Of a stretch of 64,000 nucleotides of DNA, positions 46,021 through 55,540 are shown in pieces. Source of the DNA: Gillisia xinjiangensis (lineage in GTDB: Bacteria > Bacteroidota > Bacteroidia > Flavobacteriales > Flavobacteriaceae); contig NZ_JBKAHK010000002.1 in assembly GCF_046298265.1 (NCBI RefSeq), positions 845,549 through 909,548 of the forward strand. Reading direction: 5' to 3'. The notes below the pieces were generated by a model that made no database searches, was not told the origin of the DNA, and saw only the letters and a program-made list of their open reading frames with translations. Numbering within the stretch: the first letter of the stretch is position 1; every line of letters begins with the position of its first letter. Both the position numbers and the translations under genes were made by a program.

Positions 46021-47184
46021 ATGGATTTTGAATTTTTAAATCCCCTGGAAGAGGAATTTCTGGAAGAAATTAATTCTTTTGAATCCAACACCCTAAAAGG
46101 GCAAATAAAAATGCATTCTGAAAAATCCGGAGTTCCGGAATTGGAGGGAATTAGAATTGCTGTTTTTGGAGTTAAGGAAAATCGACTTGCAATTAAAAAT
46201 GAAAATGAATTCCTGAACTTCAATGGAATTCGTAGATCATTTTATAGTTTATTTCCGGGAAACTGGTATTTGAATATCGCAGATCTTGGAGATATAGAAA
46301 AGGGAGAAACCGTAGAAGACACATATTTTGCGGTACAAACCCTGGTTAAAGAGCTTGTTAAGCAAAAGATTATTCCGGTTATTTTAGGGGGGAGTCAGGA
46401 TTTGATATATGCCCAATACCGCGCCTATGATACGATTTCCCAAATGGTGAACCTTGTAAATATAGACAGCCGTTTTGATTTGGGCGATGCAGAGAAACCT
46501 ATAAGCAACCGGTCTTACATTGGGAAGATTGTTGTGAATAAACCTTATAATTTGTTCAATTATTCAAATGTGGGGTATCAAACCTATTTCAATTCACAGG
46601 ATGAAATAGGATTGATGGAGCGCTTATTCTTTGATGCCTACAGGTTGGGGGAAGTGTCAAAAAACATAACCAGCATTGAACCTGTTATGCGGGATGCCAA
46701 TTTGGTTGGAATAGATTTGGGCGCAGTGAATTCTTCGGTTATAGGAAGGAATCATCAAAATTCCCCCAATGGTTTTGACGGAAAAGAAATTTGTGCACTT
46801 TCCCGTTATGCAGGGATTAGCGATAAGGTAAGCTCTTTTGGAGTATATGAATATTCTTCAGATATTTCTGAAACCGGAAATATGCTCATCGCTCAAATGC
46901 TTTGGTATTTTATTGAAGGAGTGAATTACAGAACTGATGAAGATACTCTTTCAGCAAAAAAGGATTTTATAAAATATCAGGTGCCTATTGATGATGAGGT
47001 ACTTGTGTTTTTTAAAAGCCCGGTAAGCGGAAGATGGTGGATAGAAATACCATTTATTTCCAATTCCAATACTAAATTAAAAAGGCATACGTTATTACCT
47101 TGCAGTGAGGAGGATTATTTGGAAGCCTGTAATCAAGTAATTCCTGAAAGATGGTACAAAACAAAGAGAAAGAACGAATTATAA
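46021..47184 (+). CDS. arginase/formimidoylglutamase-fold protein with degraded metal site
   Basis: 387 residues with the ureohydrolase layout, but three key motifs are altered. The usual GGDHS reads GGSQD (123-127), DAHxD reads DSRFD (149-153), and DxDxxDP reads DLGAVNS (232-238). Both His ligands and one Asp ligand are therefore lost, while Asp149, Asp153 and Asp232 remain. Automated annotation would probably call it formimidoylglutamase, but a binuclear Mn hydrolase is unlikely. It lies 3 bases after topA and 112 before gldK, which suggests a link to gliding or secretion rather than to His or Arg breakdown. Confidence 0.8.
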   Translation: MDFEFLNPLEEEFLEEINSFESNTLKGQIKMHSEKSGVPELEGIRIAVFGVKENRLAIKNENEFLNFNGIRRSFYSLFPGNWYLNIADLGDIEKGETVEDTYFAVQTLVKELVKQKIIPVILGGSQDLIYAQYRAYDTISQMVNLVNIDSRFDLGDAEKPISNRSYIGKIVVNKPYNLFNYSNVGYQTYFNSQDEIGLMERLFFDAYRLGEVSKNITSIEPVMRDANLVGIDLGAVNSSVIGRNHQNSPNGFDGKEICALSRYAGISDKVSSFGVYEYSSDISETGNMLIAQMLWYFIEGVNYRTDEDTLSAKKDFIKYQVPIDDEVLVFFKSPVSGRWWIEIPFISNSNTKLKRHTLLPCSEEDYLEACNQVIPERWYKTKRKNEL

Positions 47185-47296
47185 AAAAATGGCTTATTAA
47201 GATTTAGTTGTATTTTTACCCTTCCTATTGTTTTTTATAAAATAATTGGATAGGTTTACCACCTAAATAAAATTTGCCGTAACCCTGAAAGATATT

Positions 47297-48661
47297 ATGA
47301 AGAAAATCATTTCGCTTATTGCCATTCTTGCGATTCTTGCTGGTTGTAGCCGTGGAGATCGTGGTCAGCTGGTTGGTGCACAAGGAAAAAAGTGGAATCC
47401 GGAGAAACCTTATGGGATGACATTGGTGCCGGGAGGTGCCTTTATCATGGGTAAGGCTGATGATGACATTGCAGACATGAAAAATGCTCCACCTAAAACA
47501 GTAACTGTACGTTCTTTTTATATGGATGAAACGGAAATAACCAATGCAGAATATCGTCAGTTTACCAATTGGGTTCGGGATTCTATCGTTAGAATGAGAT
47601 TGGCTATTGAAGCGGATTTTGAAGGAAAGGTTGCCGGTGATGATGGAATTGGGGAATTCGCCTTTTTAGACAGTGACACTGAGAACATGACTGTTTATGA
47701 AAAGTATATGTTTGATAATTACACATCATTTTCTGAAGATTACCAGGGAAGAAAGCTTAACAAGGATATTGATATTATTTGGGATACCCGGGATTATCCG
47801 GATGAAGCTTATGCTAGGGTCATGGATACCATGTACATTCCTTTGGAAGAATCATACAACGGCCAACGCACCATTGATGTCAAGAAATTAAAGTTTAAGT
47901 ACCGTTGGATGGATATCCAGGCGGCGGCAAGATCTAAAGCTCAAAAACGAAGCGATTTTATACGAACGGAAGAAGTATTGGTTTATCCGGATACAGCAGT
48001 TTGGATCAAAGATTTCAATTATTCCTATAACGAACCTATGCATAATGATTACTACTGGCATACAGCCTTTGATGATTATCCGGTTGTTGGGGTAACCTGG
48101 GAGCAGGCTAAGGCCTTTACTCAATGGAGAACATTATATCATAATGCATTCAGAAAGAAAAAAGGAGAACAAGATGTTCCCACCTATAGATTACCTACAG
48201 AAGCAGAATGGGAATATGCTGCACGTGGCGGGTTGCAATCGGCTACGTATCCATGGGGAGGCCCTTATGCCAAAAATGATCGCGGTTGTTTTATGGCCAA
48301 TTTTAAGCCTTTAAGAGGGGATTATGCTGCAGATCAGGCTTTGTATACTGTAGAAGCAAAGTCCTATGAGCCCAATGATTATAATCTATATAATATGGCA
48401 GGAAATGTTTCGGAATGGGTGAATTCTTCCTACGACCCCTCTTCCTATGAATATATGTCTTCTATGAACCCGAATGTGAATAATGATGATGATTTCCGAA
48501 AAGTTGTTCGTGGAGGTTCCTGGAAAGATGTTGCATACTTTTTACAAGTGAGCACCCGGGATTACGAATTTGCGGATACAGCGAGAAGTTATATAGGTTT
48601 CAGGACTGTTCAGGATTATCTAGGAACAGATATTACCTTAAACCAACCTCCAAAAAATTAG
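47297..48661 (+). CDS. gldK: gliding motility/T9SS lipoprotein GldK
   Basis: 454 residues with a lipoprotein signal (LAILAGCSRG, Cys17) and a formylglycine-generating-enzyme-like (SUMF1) fold: MTLVPGGAFIMGKADDD, YMDETEITNAEYRQF, YRLPTEAEWEYAARGG, YNMAGNVSEWV and VVRGGSWKD. It forms the outer-membrane-associated ring of the type IX secretion system with GldN (PorK and PorN in Porphyromonas). It is first of gldKLMN. A TAAAATTTG stretch 27 bases before the start resembles a -7 box with one extra base. Confidence 0.96.
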   Translation: MKKIISLIAILAILAGCSRGDRGQLVGAQGKKWNPEKPYGMTLVPGGAFIMGKADDDIADMKNAPPKTVTVRSFYMDETEITNAEYRQFTNWVRDSIVRMRLAIEADFEGKVAGDDGIGEFAFLDSDTENMTVYEKYMFDNYTSFSEDYQGRKLNKDIDIIWDTRDYPDEAYARVMDTMYIPLEESYNGQRTIDVKKLKFKYRWMDIQAAARSKAQKRSDFIRTEEVLVYPDTAVWIKDFNYSYNEPMHNDYYWHTAFDDYPVVGVTWEQAKAFTQWRTLYHNAFRKKKGEQDVPTYRLPTEAEWEYAARGGLQSATYPWGGPYAKNDRGCFMANFKPLRGDYAADQALYTVEAKSYEPNDYNLYNMAGNVSEWVNSSYDPSSYEYMSSMNPNVNNDDDFRKVVRGGSWKDVAYFLQVSTRDYEFADTARSYIGFRTVQDYLGTDITLNQPPKN

Positions 48662-48720
48662 AACCTTTTACTTTAACCTATTTATACAATAACCAAAAAA
48701 TCAACTAATATCTTTTTACT

Positions 48721-49362
48721 ATGGCTAATGCAAAGAATAAAATGAAAATAATGAATATGGTGTATGGTTTAGGTGCATCCGTTGTAATTCTGGGAGCACT
48801 TTTTAAAATTATGCACTGGCCTTATGGTAACGAAATGCTAATACTTGGGCTTGTAACCGAAGCCATCGTTTTTGCTGTTTCAGCATTTGAACCTGTGGAT
48901 GATAGCCTGGATTGGTCTCTTGTTTATCCGGAATTGGCTGGAGGGGTTGCAGCAGAAAGACAATCTTTGATAGAAGAAAATAAAGAAACCGATATTTCTC
49001 TTTCCAAAAAACTGGACGATATGCTTAGGGAGGCTAAAATTGACGCTAACTTAATGAATAGTCTTGGAGACAGTATCCGTAATTTTGAGGGAGCTGCAAA
49101 ATCCATATCTCCTACCGTAGATGCGATGGCTTCTCAAAGAAAATACAGCGAAGAGTTAACAATGGCTGCTGCTCAAATGGAAACCTTGAACAATTTATAT
49201 AAAGTACAGGTGGAATCTTCTGCAAGACAATCGGAGATCAATCAGGAAGTTGCAGAAAATGCATCTAAACTTAAAGATCAAATGGGATCGCTGGCGAACA
49301 ATCTTTCTTCCTTGAATGGAGTTTATGGGAATATGTTAACCGCTATGAATGGAAGAGCTTAA
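48721..49362 (+). CDS. gldL: gliding motility/T9SS motor protein GldL
   Basis: 213 residues. Two membrane helices (about 11-31 and 40-58) contain the conserved FKIMHWPYGNEMLILG turn, followed by a cytoplasmic coiled coil. GldL and GldM form the proton-driven motor of the T9SS. The lengths and order match the usual gldKLMN arrangement. Confidence 0.95.
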   Translation: MANAKNKMKIMNMVYGLGASVVILGALFKIMHWPYGNEMLILGLVTEAIVFAVSAFEPVDDSLDWSLVYPELAGGVAAERQSLIEENKETDISLSKKLDDMLREAKIDANLMNSLGDSIRNFEGAAKSISPTVDAMASQRKYSEELTMAAAQMETLNNLYKVQVESSARQSEINQEVAENASKLKDQMGSLANNLSSLNGVYGNMLTAMNGRA

Positions 49363-49414
49363 TTAATTAGTTGTAAAGACTATCAATATTAATACAATAC
49401 TAAACTAATTATAC

Positions 49415-50962
49415 ATGGCGTCTGGAAAACAATCACCAAGACAGAAGATGATAAACCTGATGTATTTGGTTTTCATTGCAATGTTGGCTTTAAATATGTC
49501 TAAAGAGGTTCTTACCGCTTTTGGATTAATGAATGAAAAACTGGCAGAATCTAACGAAACTACCACTCAACGAAACATTGCCTTTATGGCGGGTCTCGAA
49601 GAAAAAGTAAGTGAGCAGCCTGCAAAGTATGCTCCTCTTAAAGAAAAAGCCGATAAAATTGACCAGCTTTCAACAAATCTTAATACTTACATTGAAAATA
49701 TTAAGGCCGAATTGACCAAAGACAGGGTTGAAGAAATTGACAGAACAGATTATGAAACGATGGATCGCCCAGATCAGTTGGATGAGATGTTCTTCACGGG
49801 AGGCAGAAATACTGTTAAAGGAGAGGAGTTTGTTCAAAAAATCGCAGCATATCGTGAAGGTGTAGCCTCTTTAATTGAGGATGACTTTGCCGCGATTGCT
49901 TCAAAGGTAAAAAATGAATTCGCTACAGAGCCAGTTAAAAACAGGAATGGGATTACCAAGCCTTGGTTGGAATATCATTATCAGGGATATCCATTGATTG
50001 CTTCACTTACAAAACTAACTCAATTACAGGCAGACGTTAAAACAACAGAAAGTGAAATTCTTTCGGCCATGCTTTCAGGGCAATTGCAAAGTGAAGTATC
50101 GTTAACCAATTATGAGGCAATTGTTGTTCCAACCAAAACAGCTTTCTTTTCCGGTGAAAACTTTACCGGTAAAATTGTTTTAGGACGTGTTGATAAAACC
50201 CTGAAGTTTGACAATGTTGTTGTGAATGGAAATAAAGTTGAAAGCAATGAAGCCGGACAGGTATCTCTAAGTTTTCCTGCGGGGAATGTTGGAGAGCAAG
50301 CCATAAAAGGTGAAATTCAGTTTAAGGAAGGTGATTCTGTGGTAAGTATTCCAATTACCAGTTCTTACGCAGTAATACCTAAGCCTAATTCTGCGGTCAT
50401 TTCGGCAGATAAAATGAACGTGGTATACAGAGGGGTGAAAAATCCAATGACCATTTCCATACCTGGAGTTGGTAATGTTACAGCCAATGCCCCGGGATTA
50501 TCTCCCGCAGGTGGAGCCGGAAACTATGTAATGGATGTAACTACGCTGCAAGCCCGTGAGGTAACTATTAATGTAAGCGGGAAATTGCCTGGAGGTGAAA
50601 CTGTTTCAGACAGTAAATCTTTTAGGGTGAAGGATATTCCAAGTCCGGTAGGAACTATAAGAGGTGAAGACGGATCGGTTAAAATGCCGCGTAACAATCT
50701 TGAAATTGCAACCGTTGGGGCAGCGCTTCAGGATTTTGATTTTGATATTGGCCTTCGTATTACCGGTTTCAGTTTTAAAGTTTCAGGACAGCCAACCATA
50801 AATGTTAGGGGGAATCAATTGGATGGACCGGCAAAAGCTGCATTAAGACGTGCATCAAGAGGAGAGACCGTGCAAATTTTTGACATAGAAGCACAATTGG
50901 CTTCAAATACAGGATATAAGCTTAAAAAGGTATCGCCTGTATTTGTAGAGTTAACAAATTAA
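49415..50962 (+). CDS. gldM: gliding motility/T9SS motor protein GldM
   Basis: 515 residues: a short cytoplasmic N terminus (ASGKQSPRQKMINLMYLVFI), one membrane helix (about 14-34), then a large periplasmic part with a helical first domain and Ig-like beta domains. It carries motor torque from GldL through the periplasm to GldK/GldN. Start and length are standard. Confidence 0.95.
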   Translation: MASGKQSPRQKMINLMYLVFIAMLALNMSKEVLTAFGLMNEKLAESNETTTQRNIAFMAGLEEKVSEQPAKYAPLKEKADKIDQLSTNLNTYIENIKAELTKDRVEEIDRTDYETMDRPDQLDEMFFTGGRNTVKGEEFVQKIAAYREGVASLIEDDFAAIASKVKNEFATEPVKNRNGITKPWLEYHYQGYPLIASLTKLTQLQADVKTTESEILSAMLSGQLQSEVSLTNYEAIVVPTKTAFFSGENFTGKIVLGRVDKTLKFDNVVVNGNKVESNEAGQVSLSFPAGNVGEQAIKGEIQFKEGDSVVSIPITSSYAVIPKPNSAVISADKMNVVYRGVKNPMTISIPGVGNVTANAPGLSPAGGAGNYVMDVTTLQAREVTINVSGKLPGGETVSDSKSFRVKDIPSPVGTIRGEDGSVKMPRNNLEIATVGAALQDFDFDIGLRITGFSFKVSGQPTINVRGNQLDGPAKAALRRASRGETVQIFDIEAQLASNTGYKLKKVSPVFVELTN

Positions 50963-50975
50963 AAAATTCAGTACA

Positions 50976-51869
50976 ATGAAGTGGAATCAATTTTTGATAG
51001 GGGTGTTCGGATTGTTTTTTTGTCTTTCATCGTATGGGCAAACAAACATGCTGAATGCAAAATCTCCAGATGATATCGGAAAACTATCTGATACCCAAAT
51101 GGTGGTAAAAAAGGAAAGCAAGCCATTGGAATATGGGTATGTTGATGAAAGAGATATCTTATGGTCTAAAAATATCTGGGAGATCATCGATTTGGATGAA
51201 AGAGTAAATTTTCCGCTTTATTATCCTATAGACACCAATAATATCGGTTCCAACCGAAGATCTCTTTACGATGTCTTGATGACAGGAATAAAGAGTGGAA
51301 AAATAAAGAATATTTATGCAGACGCCTATTTCAATGAAAAGAGAACACTGGAAGGTATTAGTGCCGCTATTTCCAAAATTGATACAACCGATCTTGGTGT
51401 TGAACAATACAACGCGGGAGAGCAAATAGATCAGCAGTATATTAACAGAAGGGATATTACCTCTGCTGATATAGCTGAATATCATATTCGTGGTATGTGG
51501 TATTTTGATAAACGCCAGGCGGAAATGAAATATAGATTATTGGGAATAGCTCCGGTTGCTCCTGATGTGAATTTCCTGGATGATGAAGAGCCAGATCTGG
51601 TTGAACTTTTTTGGGTATGGTTCCCGGATGCACGGGAAATATTATTTGAGAATGAGGCTTTTAATGGTGGGAATTCATCCCAATCTATTACCTACGATCA
51701 TTTATTGAATGCACGAAGATTCAATGCGGTTATTTACAAAGAAGATAATGTGCAGGGAGATAGGGGGGTTAATGATTATATTACAGAAAATGCATTTATG
51801 CAACTTCTGGAATCTCAAAGGATAAAAGAACAAATCAGAAACTTTGAACAGGACATGTGGAATTACTAA
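50976..51869 (+). CDS. gldN: gliding motility/T9SS protein GldN
   Basis: 297 residues with a signal peptide (cleavage after SYGQ). The mature part contains DERDILWSKNIWEIIDLDER and YPIDTNNIG, then FNAVIYKEDNVQGDRGVNDY near the C terminus, typical of GldN/PorN. It partners GldK in the periplasmic ring. It lies 13 bases after gldM, and a strong terminator follows it. Confidence 0.95.
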   Translation: MKWNQFLIGVFGLFFCLSSYGQTNMLNAKSPDDIGKLSDTQMVVKKESKPLEYGYVDERDILWSKNIWEIIDLDERVNFPLYYPIDTNNIGSNRRSLYDVLMTGIKSGKIKNIYADAYFNEKRTLEGISAAISKIDTTDLGVEQYNAGEQIDQQYINRRDITSADIAEYHIRGMWYFDKRQAEMKYRLLGIAPVAPDVNFLDDEEPDLVELFWVWFPDAREILFENEAFNGGNSSQSITYDHLLNARRFNAVIYKEDNVQGDRGVNDYITENAFMQLLESQRIKEQIRNFEQDMWNY

Positions 51870-51930
51870 TTTCCTGTCCCGTAAAGGGAGCCGGTTTTAT
51901 TAGTTAATGAATTTTTTAAAAATAACCTTT

Positions 51931-51959
51931 AAACGCTCCGTTGTAACGGAGCGTTTTTT
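51931..51959 (+). terminator. terminator after gldN
   Basis: AAACGCTCCGTT pairs with AACGGAGCGTTT around two bases, followed by a T run. It ends the gldKLMN transcript 12 bases before the next start codon. Confidence 0.9.
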
Positions 51960-51970
51960 AATTGAAACCT

Positions 51971-53053
51971 ATGTTGGATTATATTATTGTTGGTGCGGGA
52001 TTAAGTGGGATTGCAGTTTCTGAAAAATTGATAGATTCAGGTAAAAATATCCGGGTTTTTGAAAATAACTCCCAGTCTTCATCTACCGTTGCAGGAGGAA
52101 TTTATAATCCGGTTATTTTAAAAAGATTTACCCTTGCGTGGGAAGCAGATGAACAGCTGAAAACCGCCATTCCTTTCTATCATTCTTTGGAAGAAAAACT
52201 GAAAATTTCGATAATCCGGGAAATGCCCATTTATAGAAAATTTCATTCGGTGGAAGAACAGAATAATTGGTTTGAGGCCATGGATAAACCTTCGGTAGCT
52301 GCATTTCTTTCCCCGAACCTTCTTTCAGAATTAAATCCAAACATTCCCTCTGATTTTTCCTTCGGTATGGTAAAGGATACAGGAGTTATTAATACAGAAT
52401 TACTTCTGAAGGCGTACAGGAAGTATTTGAAGGATTTAGGTGTTTTCATATCTGAAGATTTTCAGTATGATATGCTTCAGCTTAAAAATGGTCAATTTAA
52501 TTACAAGGGATTTCAGGCAAAGAGAATAATTTTTTGTGATGGTTTTGGTATGACCAGAAATCCATTTTTCAATAATCTTCCGCTGAATGGCAATAAAGGG
52601 GAATATTTAATAATCAAATCTGAAGTTCTTAAGCTTGATGTGGCGGTTAAATCATCGGTTTTTATACTTCCGTTAGGAAATGACCTTTATAAGGTTGGTG
52701 CAACCTATAACAATAAAGATAAGACTTCAGTTCCAACAGCAGAGGCAAAGGAATACTTGCTGGAAAAGCTACACGCATTAATTACCTGTGGTTTCGAAAT
52801 GGTAGGGCAGGTTGCCGGAATTCGCCCTGCAACTGCCGATAGAAAACCACTCGTTGGAGAACACTCTGAATATAAAGGGATGTTTTGCTGTAATGGTTTT
52901 GGTAGCCGTGGTGTTTTAATAGCTCCCACCGTGGCAAGGAAATTGATAGATTCTATTGAAAATGAGACTGCTATACCCAAAGATATCGATATCAGGAGGT
53001 TTGTTAAAAAAGAATCAAAAAACCTCGGGGCAAGCCCACGAGGTATGAATTAG
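51971..53053 (+). CDS. FAD-dependent oxidoreductase (DAO family)
   Basis: 360 residues from the ATG at 51971, which puts the Rossmann motif IIVGAGLSGIAVSEKL at the N terminus; a TTG nine bases earlier is possible. Later features are GGIYNPVILKRF and the C-terminal GIRPATADRKPLVGEHSE and NGFGSRGVLIAP, which place it in the D-amino-acid-oxidase/MnmC-like FAD family. The substrate is unknown. Its last codons lie inside a CAAG-loop hairpin, and a terminator follows. Confidence 0.85.
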   Translation: MLDYIIVGAGLSGIAVSEKLIDSGKNIRVFENNSQSSSTVAGGIYNPVILKRFTLAWEADEQLKTAIPFYHSLEEKLKISIIREMPIYRKFHSVEEQNNWFEAMDKPSVAAFLSPNLLSELNPNIPSDFSFGMVKDTGVINTELLLKAYRKYLKDLGVFISEDFQYDMLQLKNGQFNYKGFQAKRIIFCDGFGMTRNPFFNNLPLNGNKGEYLIIKSEVLKLDVAVKSSVFILPLGNDLYKVGATYNNKDKTSVPTAEAKEYLLEKLHALITCGFEMVGQVAGIRPATADRKPLVGEHSEYKGMFCCNGFGSRGVLIAPTVARKLIDSIENETAIPKDIDIRRFVKKESKNLGASPRGMN

Positions 53054-53084
53054 AAAATACTTTAAAAAAATCGAGGCAAGCCTC
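53023..53084. repeat. two related CAAG-loop hairpins
   Basis: CCTCGGGG-CAAG-CCC-A-CGAGG (53023-53043) and GAGG-CAAG-CCTC (53073-53084) share the loop CAAG with GG/CC closing pairs. The first overlaps the last codons of the oxidoreductase. They look like degenerate copies of a small palindromic repeat. Confidence 0.6.
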
Positions 53085-53087
53085 CGG

Positions 53088-53124
53088 GGATTAAACCCTC
53101 AATGAGGGATTAATCCGGTTTTTT
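53088..53124 (+). terminator. terminator after the FAD oxidoreductase, overlapping the DUF983 stop
   Basis: GGATTAA-A-CCCTC pairs with GAGGG-A-TTAATCC (one mismatch, 3-base loop), followed by six T residues on the plus strand. The stem contains the stop codon of the convergent DUF983 gene. Confidence 0.85.
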
Positions 53125-53487
53125 ATAATGAAGAAACACATTAATCCATATATTTCTTGAAAGCCTTATAATAACAGGCATAAAAACCACCAGCGTACCA
53201 GTTATGGCAATGAAAGTCGTCATAAGTCCCCCTCCAAATAAAAAATAAGTAATAATAAAAGCTGCCACCGCAAATGCAATCCCAAGAGCATAGCTCACAT
53301 ACATTGCTCCAAAGAAAAAGGAAGGTTCTATCTTATACTTGGTTCCACAGTGGAAACAACGTTCGTGCATCTGGAAAATTTTGGTCATTTTATAAGGGTT
53401 TGATTCCTTATACATGCTTTCCTGATGACAAACCGGACAGGTCCCGGTAAAAATGCTGTATAATTTGGTACCCTTTAAGAAACTCAT
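53110..53487 (-). CDS. DUF983 family zinc-ribbon membrane protein
   Basis: 125 residues. The N-terminal zinc ribbon has CPVC (Cys18, Cys21) and CFHC (Cys43, Cys46), followed by SFFFGAMYVSYALG and two membrane helices (about 58-105). This is the DUF983 pattern; some members sit near oxidase genes, but this one does not. CAAAAATA at 53507-53514 (plus strand) is a possible -7 box on the minus strand. The function is unknown. Confidence 0.85.
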   Translation of the reverse strand: MSFLKGTKLYSIFTGTCPVCHQESMYKESNPYKMTKIFQMHERCFHCGTKYKIEPSFFFGAMYVSYALGIAFAVAAFIITYFLFGGGLMTTFIAITGTLVVFMPVIIRLSRNIWINVFLHYKKPD

Positions 53488-53545
53488 TTCTATTTTTTTA
53501 GCATCACAAAAATAGGCATCTTTGCAAAAATATTAGAACAATACA

Positions 53546-55459
53546 ATGCTTAACATTCATAATTTATCTATTTCCTTCGGCGGAGAGACTTTGTTTGACG
53601 AAATCACCTTTAGATTAGGGGCGGGAGACCGCGTAGGTCTTATTGGTAAGAACGGAGCCGGAAAATCTACTATGCTTAAAATTCTTTCAGGAGAACAGGA
53701 AGCAACTACTGGCCAGATAGCCAAAGATAAGGAACTTAAAATAGGATTTTTAAAACAGGATATAGATTTCATACAGGGGAGAACTGTTCAGGAAGAGGCG
53801 CAACAGGCCTTTGAAGAGATAAAAGCCATTGAAAAAAAGATGGAATTTATCAATGAACAACTCACTACCAGAACCGATTACGAAAGTGAGGCTTATATGG
53901 ATCTTATTCATGACCTCAGCGAAATCACGCATCAGTACGAAATTATTGGAGGATATAATTACCAGGGGGAAACAGAAAAGGTTTTAACAGGACTTGGTTT
54001 TGAAAGAAATACCTTCGATAAGCTTACGGAAACTTTTTCCGGAGGTTGGAGAATGCGGATAGAACTCGCGAAACTGCTTTTACAGAGCAATGATATTTTG
54101 TTGCTGGATGAGCCAACAAACCACCTGGATATTGAATCTATTATCTGGCTGGAATCATTCCTTTCCAATTACCCGGGATGTGTGATTATAGTTTCTCACG
54201 ATAAAATGTTTCTTGACAATGTCACCAACAGGACGATCGAGATCTCTTTAGGTCAGATTTATGATTATAAAAAATCCTACTCAAAATATCTTGTGCTACG
54301 GGAGGAATTAAGAACACAACAGCTTGCTTCTCAAAAGAATCAGGAAAAACAAATTGAGCAAACTGAAAAACTCATCGAAAAATTCAGGGCTAAAGCTTCC
54401 AAAGCTTCCATGGCCCAGTCGCTGATTAAAAAATTGGATAAAATAGACAGGATTGAGGTAGATGAAGATGATAATGCGGTGATGAATGTTAGGTTCCCGA
54501 TTTCTATTCAACCTGGGAAAATTATTGTTGAAGGAGAGAATATAGGAAAAACTTACGGAGAACTCAATGTTCTTGAAAATATCGATCTTTTAATAGAGCG
54601 GGGGAGTAAGATCGCATTTGTAGGACAAAACGGGCAGGGAAAATCTACACTTGCTAAAATTCTGGTTGATGAAATTTCCCATTCAGGAAAGATGAAGCTG
54701 GGACATAATGTTCAAATTGGGTATTTCGCACAAAACCAGGCAGAATATCTGGATGGTGAAAAAACTGTATTGGATATTATGATTGATGCTGCTACAGAAA
54801 AAACCCGCAGCAAAGTAAGGGATATGTTGGGTTCATTTTTGTTTAGGGGAGATGAAGTAAGTAAAAAGGTAAAAGTGCTTTCAGGTGGCGAAAGAAACCG
54901 TTTGGCGCTTTGTAAGCTTTTGCTTCAGCCATTTAATGTGCTTATAATGGATGAGCCTACAAACCATTTGGACATTAAATCGAAAAACGTATTAAAAGAA
55001 GCTCTTAAAACTTTTGAAGGTACCTTGATCCTGGTTTCCCATGACAGGGATTTTCTTCAGAATCTTACCTCGACCGTTTATGAGTTTAAAAACAAAAAAA
55101 TAAGGGAATATCTTGGAGATATAGATTATTACCTGGATCAGCGGAATGTGGAAAACATGCGGGCTATCGAGAAACGAGATAAAGTCGCAAAAGAGGATAC
55201 TAAGAATACCGATAATAAGCAGGCCTATAACGATCAGAAAAAATCTAAATCCCTGAACAATAAACTAAGCAATACAGAGGCTAAGATTGGGAAGCTGGAG
55301 AAGGAATTGAAAGAGAAGGACCTCGAGATGGCCCAGAATTATAACAAAGCCATTGCGAAACCTCATTTTCTGGAGAATTATAAAAAGAAAAAAAAGGAGT
55401 TGGAACAGCTAATGAAATCCTGGGAAATTTTGCAGGAAGAATTGGAAACAATGGGTTAG
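53546..55459 (+). CDS. ABC-F family ATPase
   Basis: 637 residues with two nucleotide-binding domains and no membrane helices. The first has GKNGAGKST, FSGGWRMRIELAK and LLLDEPTNHLDIE; the second has GQNGQGKST, LSGGERNRLAL and IMDEPTNHLD. Between them lies the linker helix pair (about 240-300), and a charged coiled coil forms the C terminus (about 560-637), as in Uup/YfmR-type members. ABC-F proteins act on the ribosome to relieve stalls. No resistance role can be assigned. Confidence 0.93.
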   Translation: MLNIHNLSISFGGETLFDEITFRLGAGDRVGLIGKNGAGKSTMLKILSGEQEATTGQIAKDKELKIGFLKQDIDFIQGRTVQEEAQQAFEEIKAIEKKMEFINEQLTTRTDYESEAYMDLIHDLSEITHQYEIIGGYNYQGETEKVLTGLGFERNTFDKLTETFSGGWRMRIELAKLLLQSNDILLLDEPTNHLDIESIIWLESFLSNYPGCVIIVSHDKMFLDNVTNRTIEISLGQIYDYKKSYSKYLVLREELRTQQLASQKNQEKQIEQTEKLIEKFRAKASKASMAQSLIKKLDKIDRIEVDEDDNAVMNVRFPISIQPGKIIVEGENIGKTYGELNVLENIDLLIERGSKIAFVGQNGQGKSTLAKILVDEISHSGKMKLGHNVQIGYFAQNQAEYLDGEKTVLDIMIDAATEKTRSKVRDMLGSFLFRGDEVSKKVKVLSGGERNRLALCKLLLQPFNVLIMDEPTNHLDIKSKNVLKEALKTFEGTLILVSHDRDFLQNLTSTVYEFKNKKIREYLGDIDYYLDQRNVENMRAIEKRDKVAKEDTKNTDNKQAYNDQKKSKSLNNKLSNTEAKIGKLEKELKEKDLEMAQNYNKAIAKPHFLENYKKKKKELEQLMKSWEILQEELETMG

Positions 55460-55540
55460 ATTTTTATTTGTTCATGTTTTTTCATTGTTGATTAAACGTT
55501 TTCTGTTTATTGGAGTCTAAAGTTTAATTAAAAACAATTC

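Noticed and set aside
45618..46223. 201-codon open frame on the minus strand across the end of topA
   Set aside because: It lies antisense to the certain topA and the next gene, is Ser/Phe-rich as expected from reversed Lys/Glu codons, and shows no family motif.
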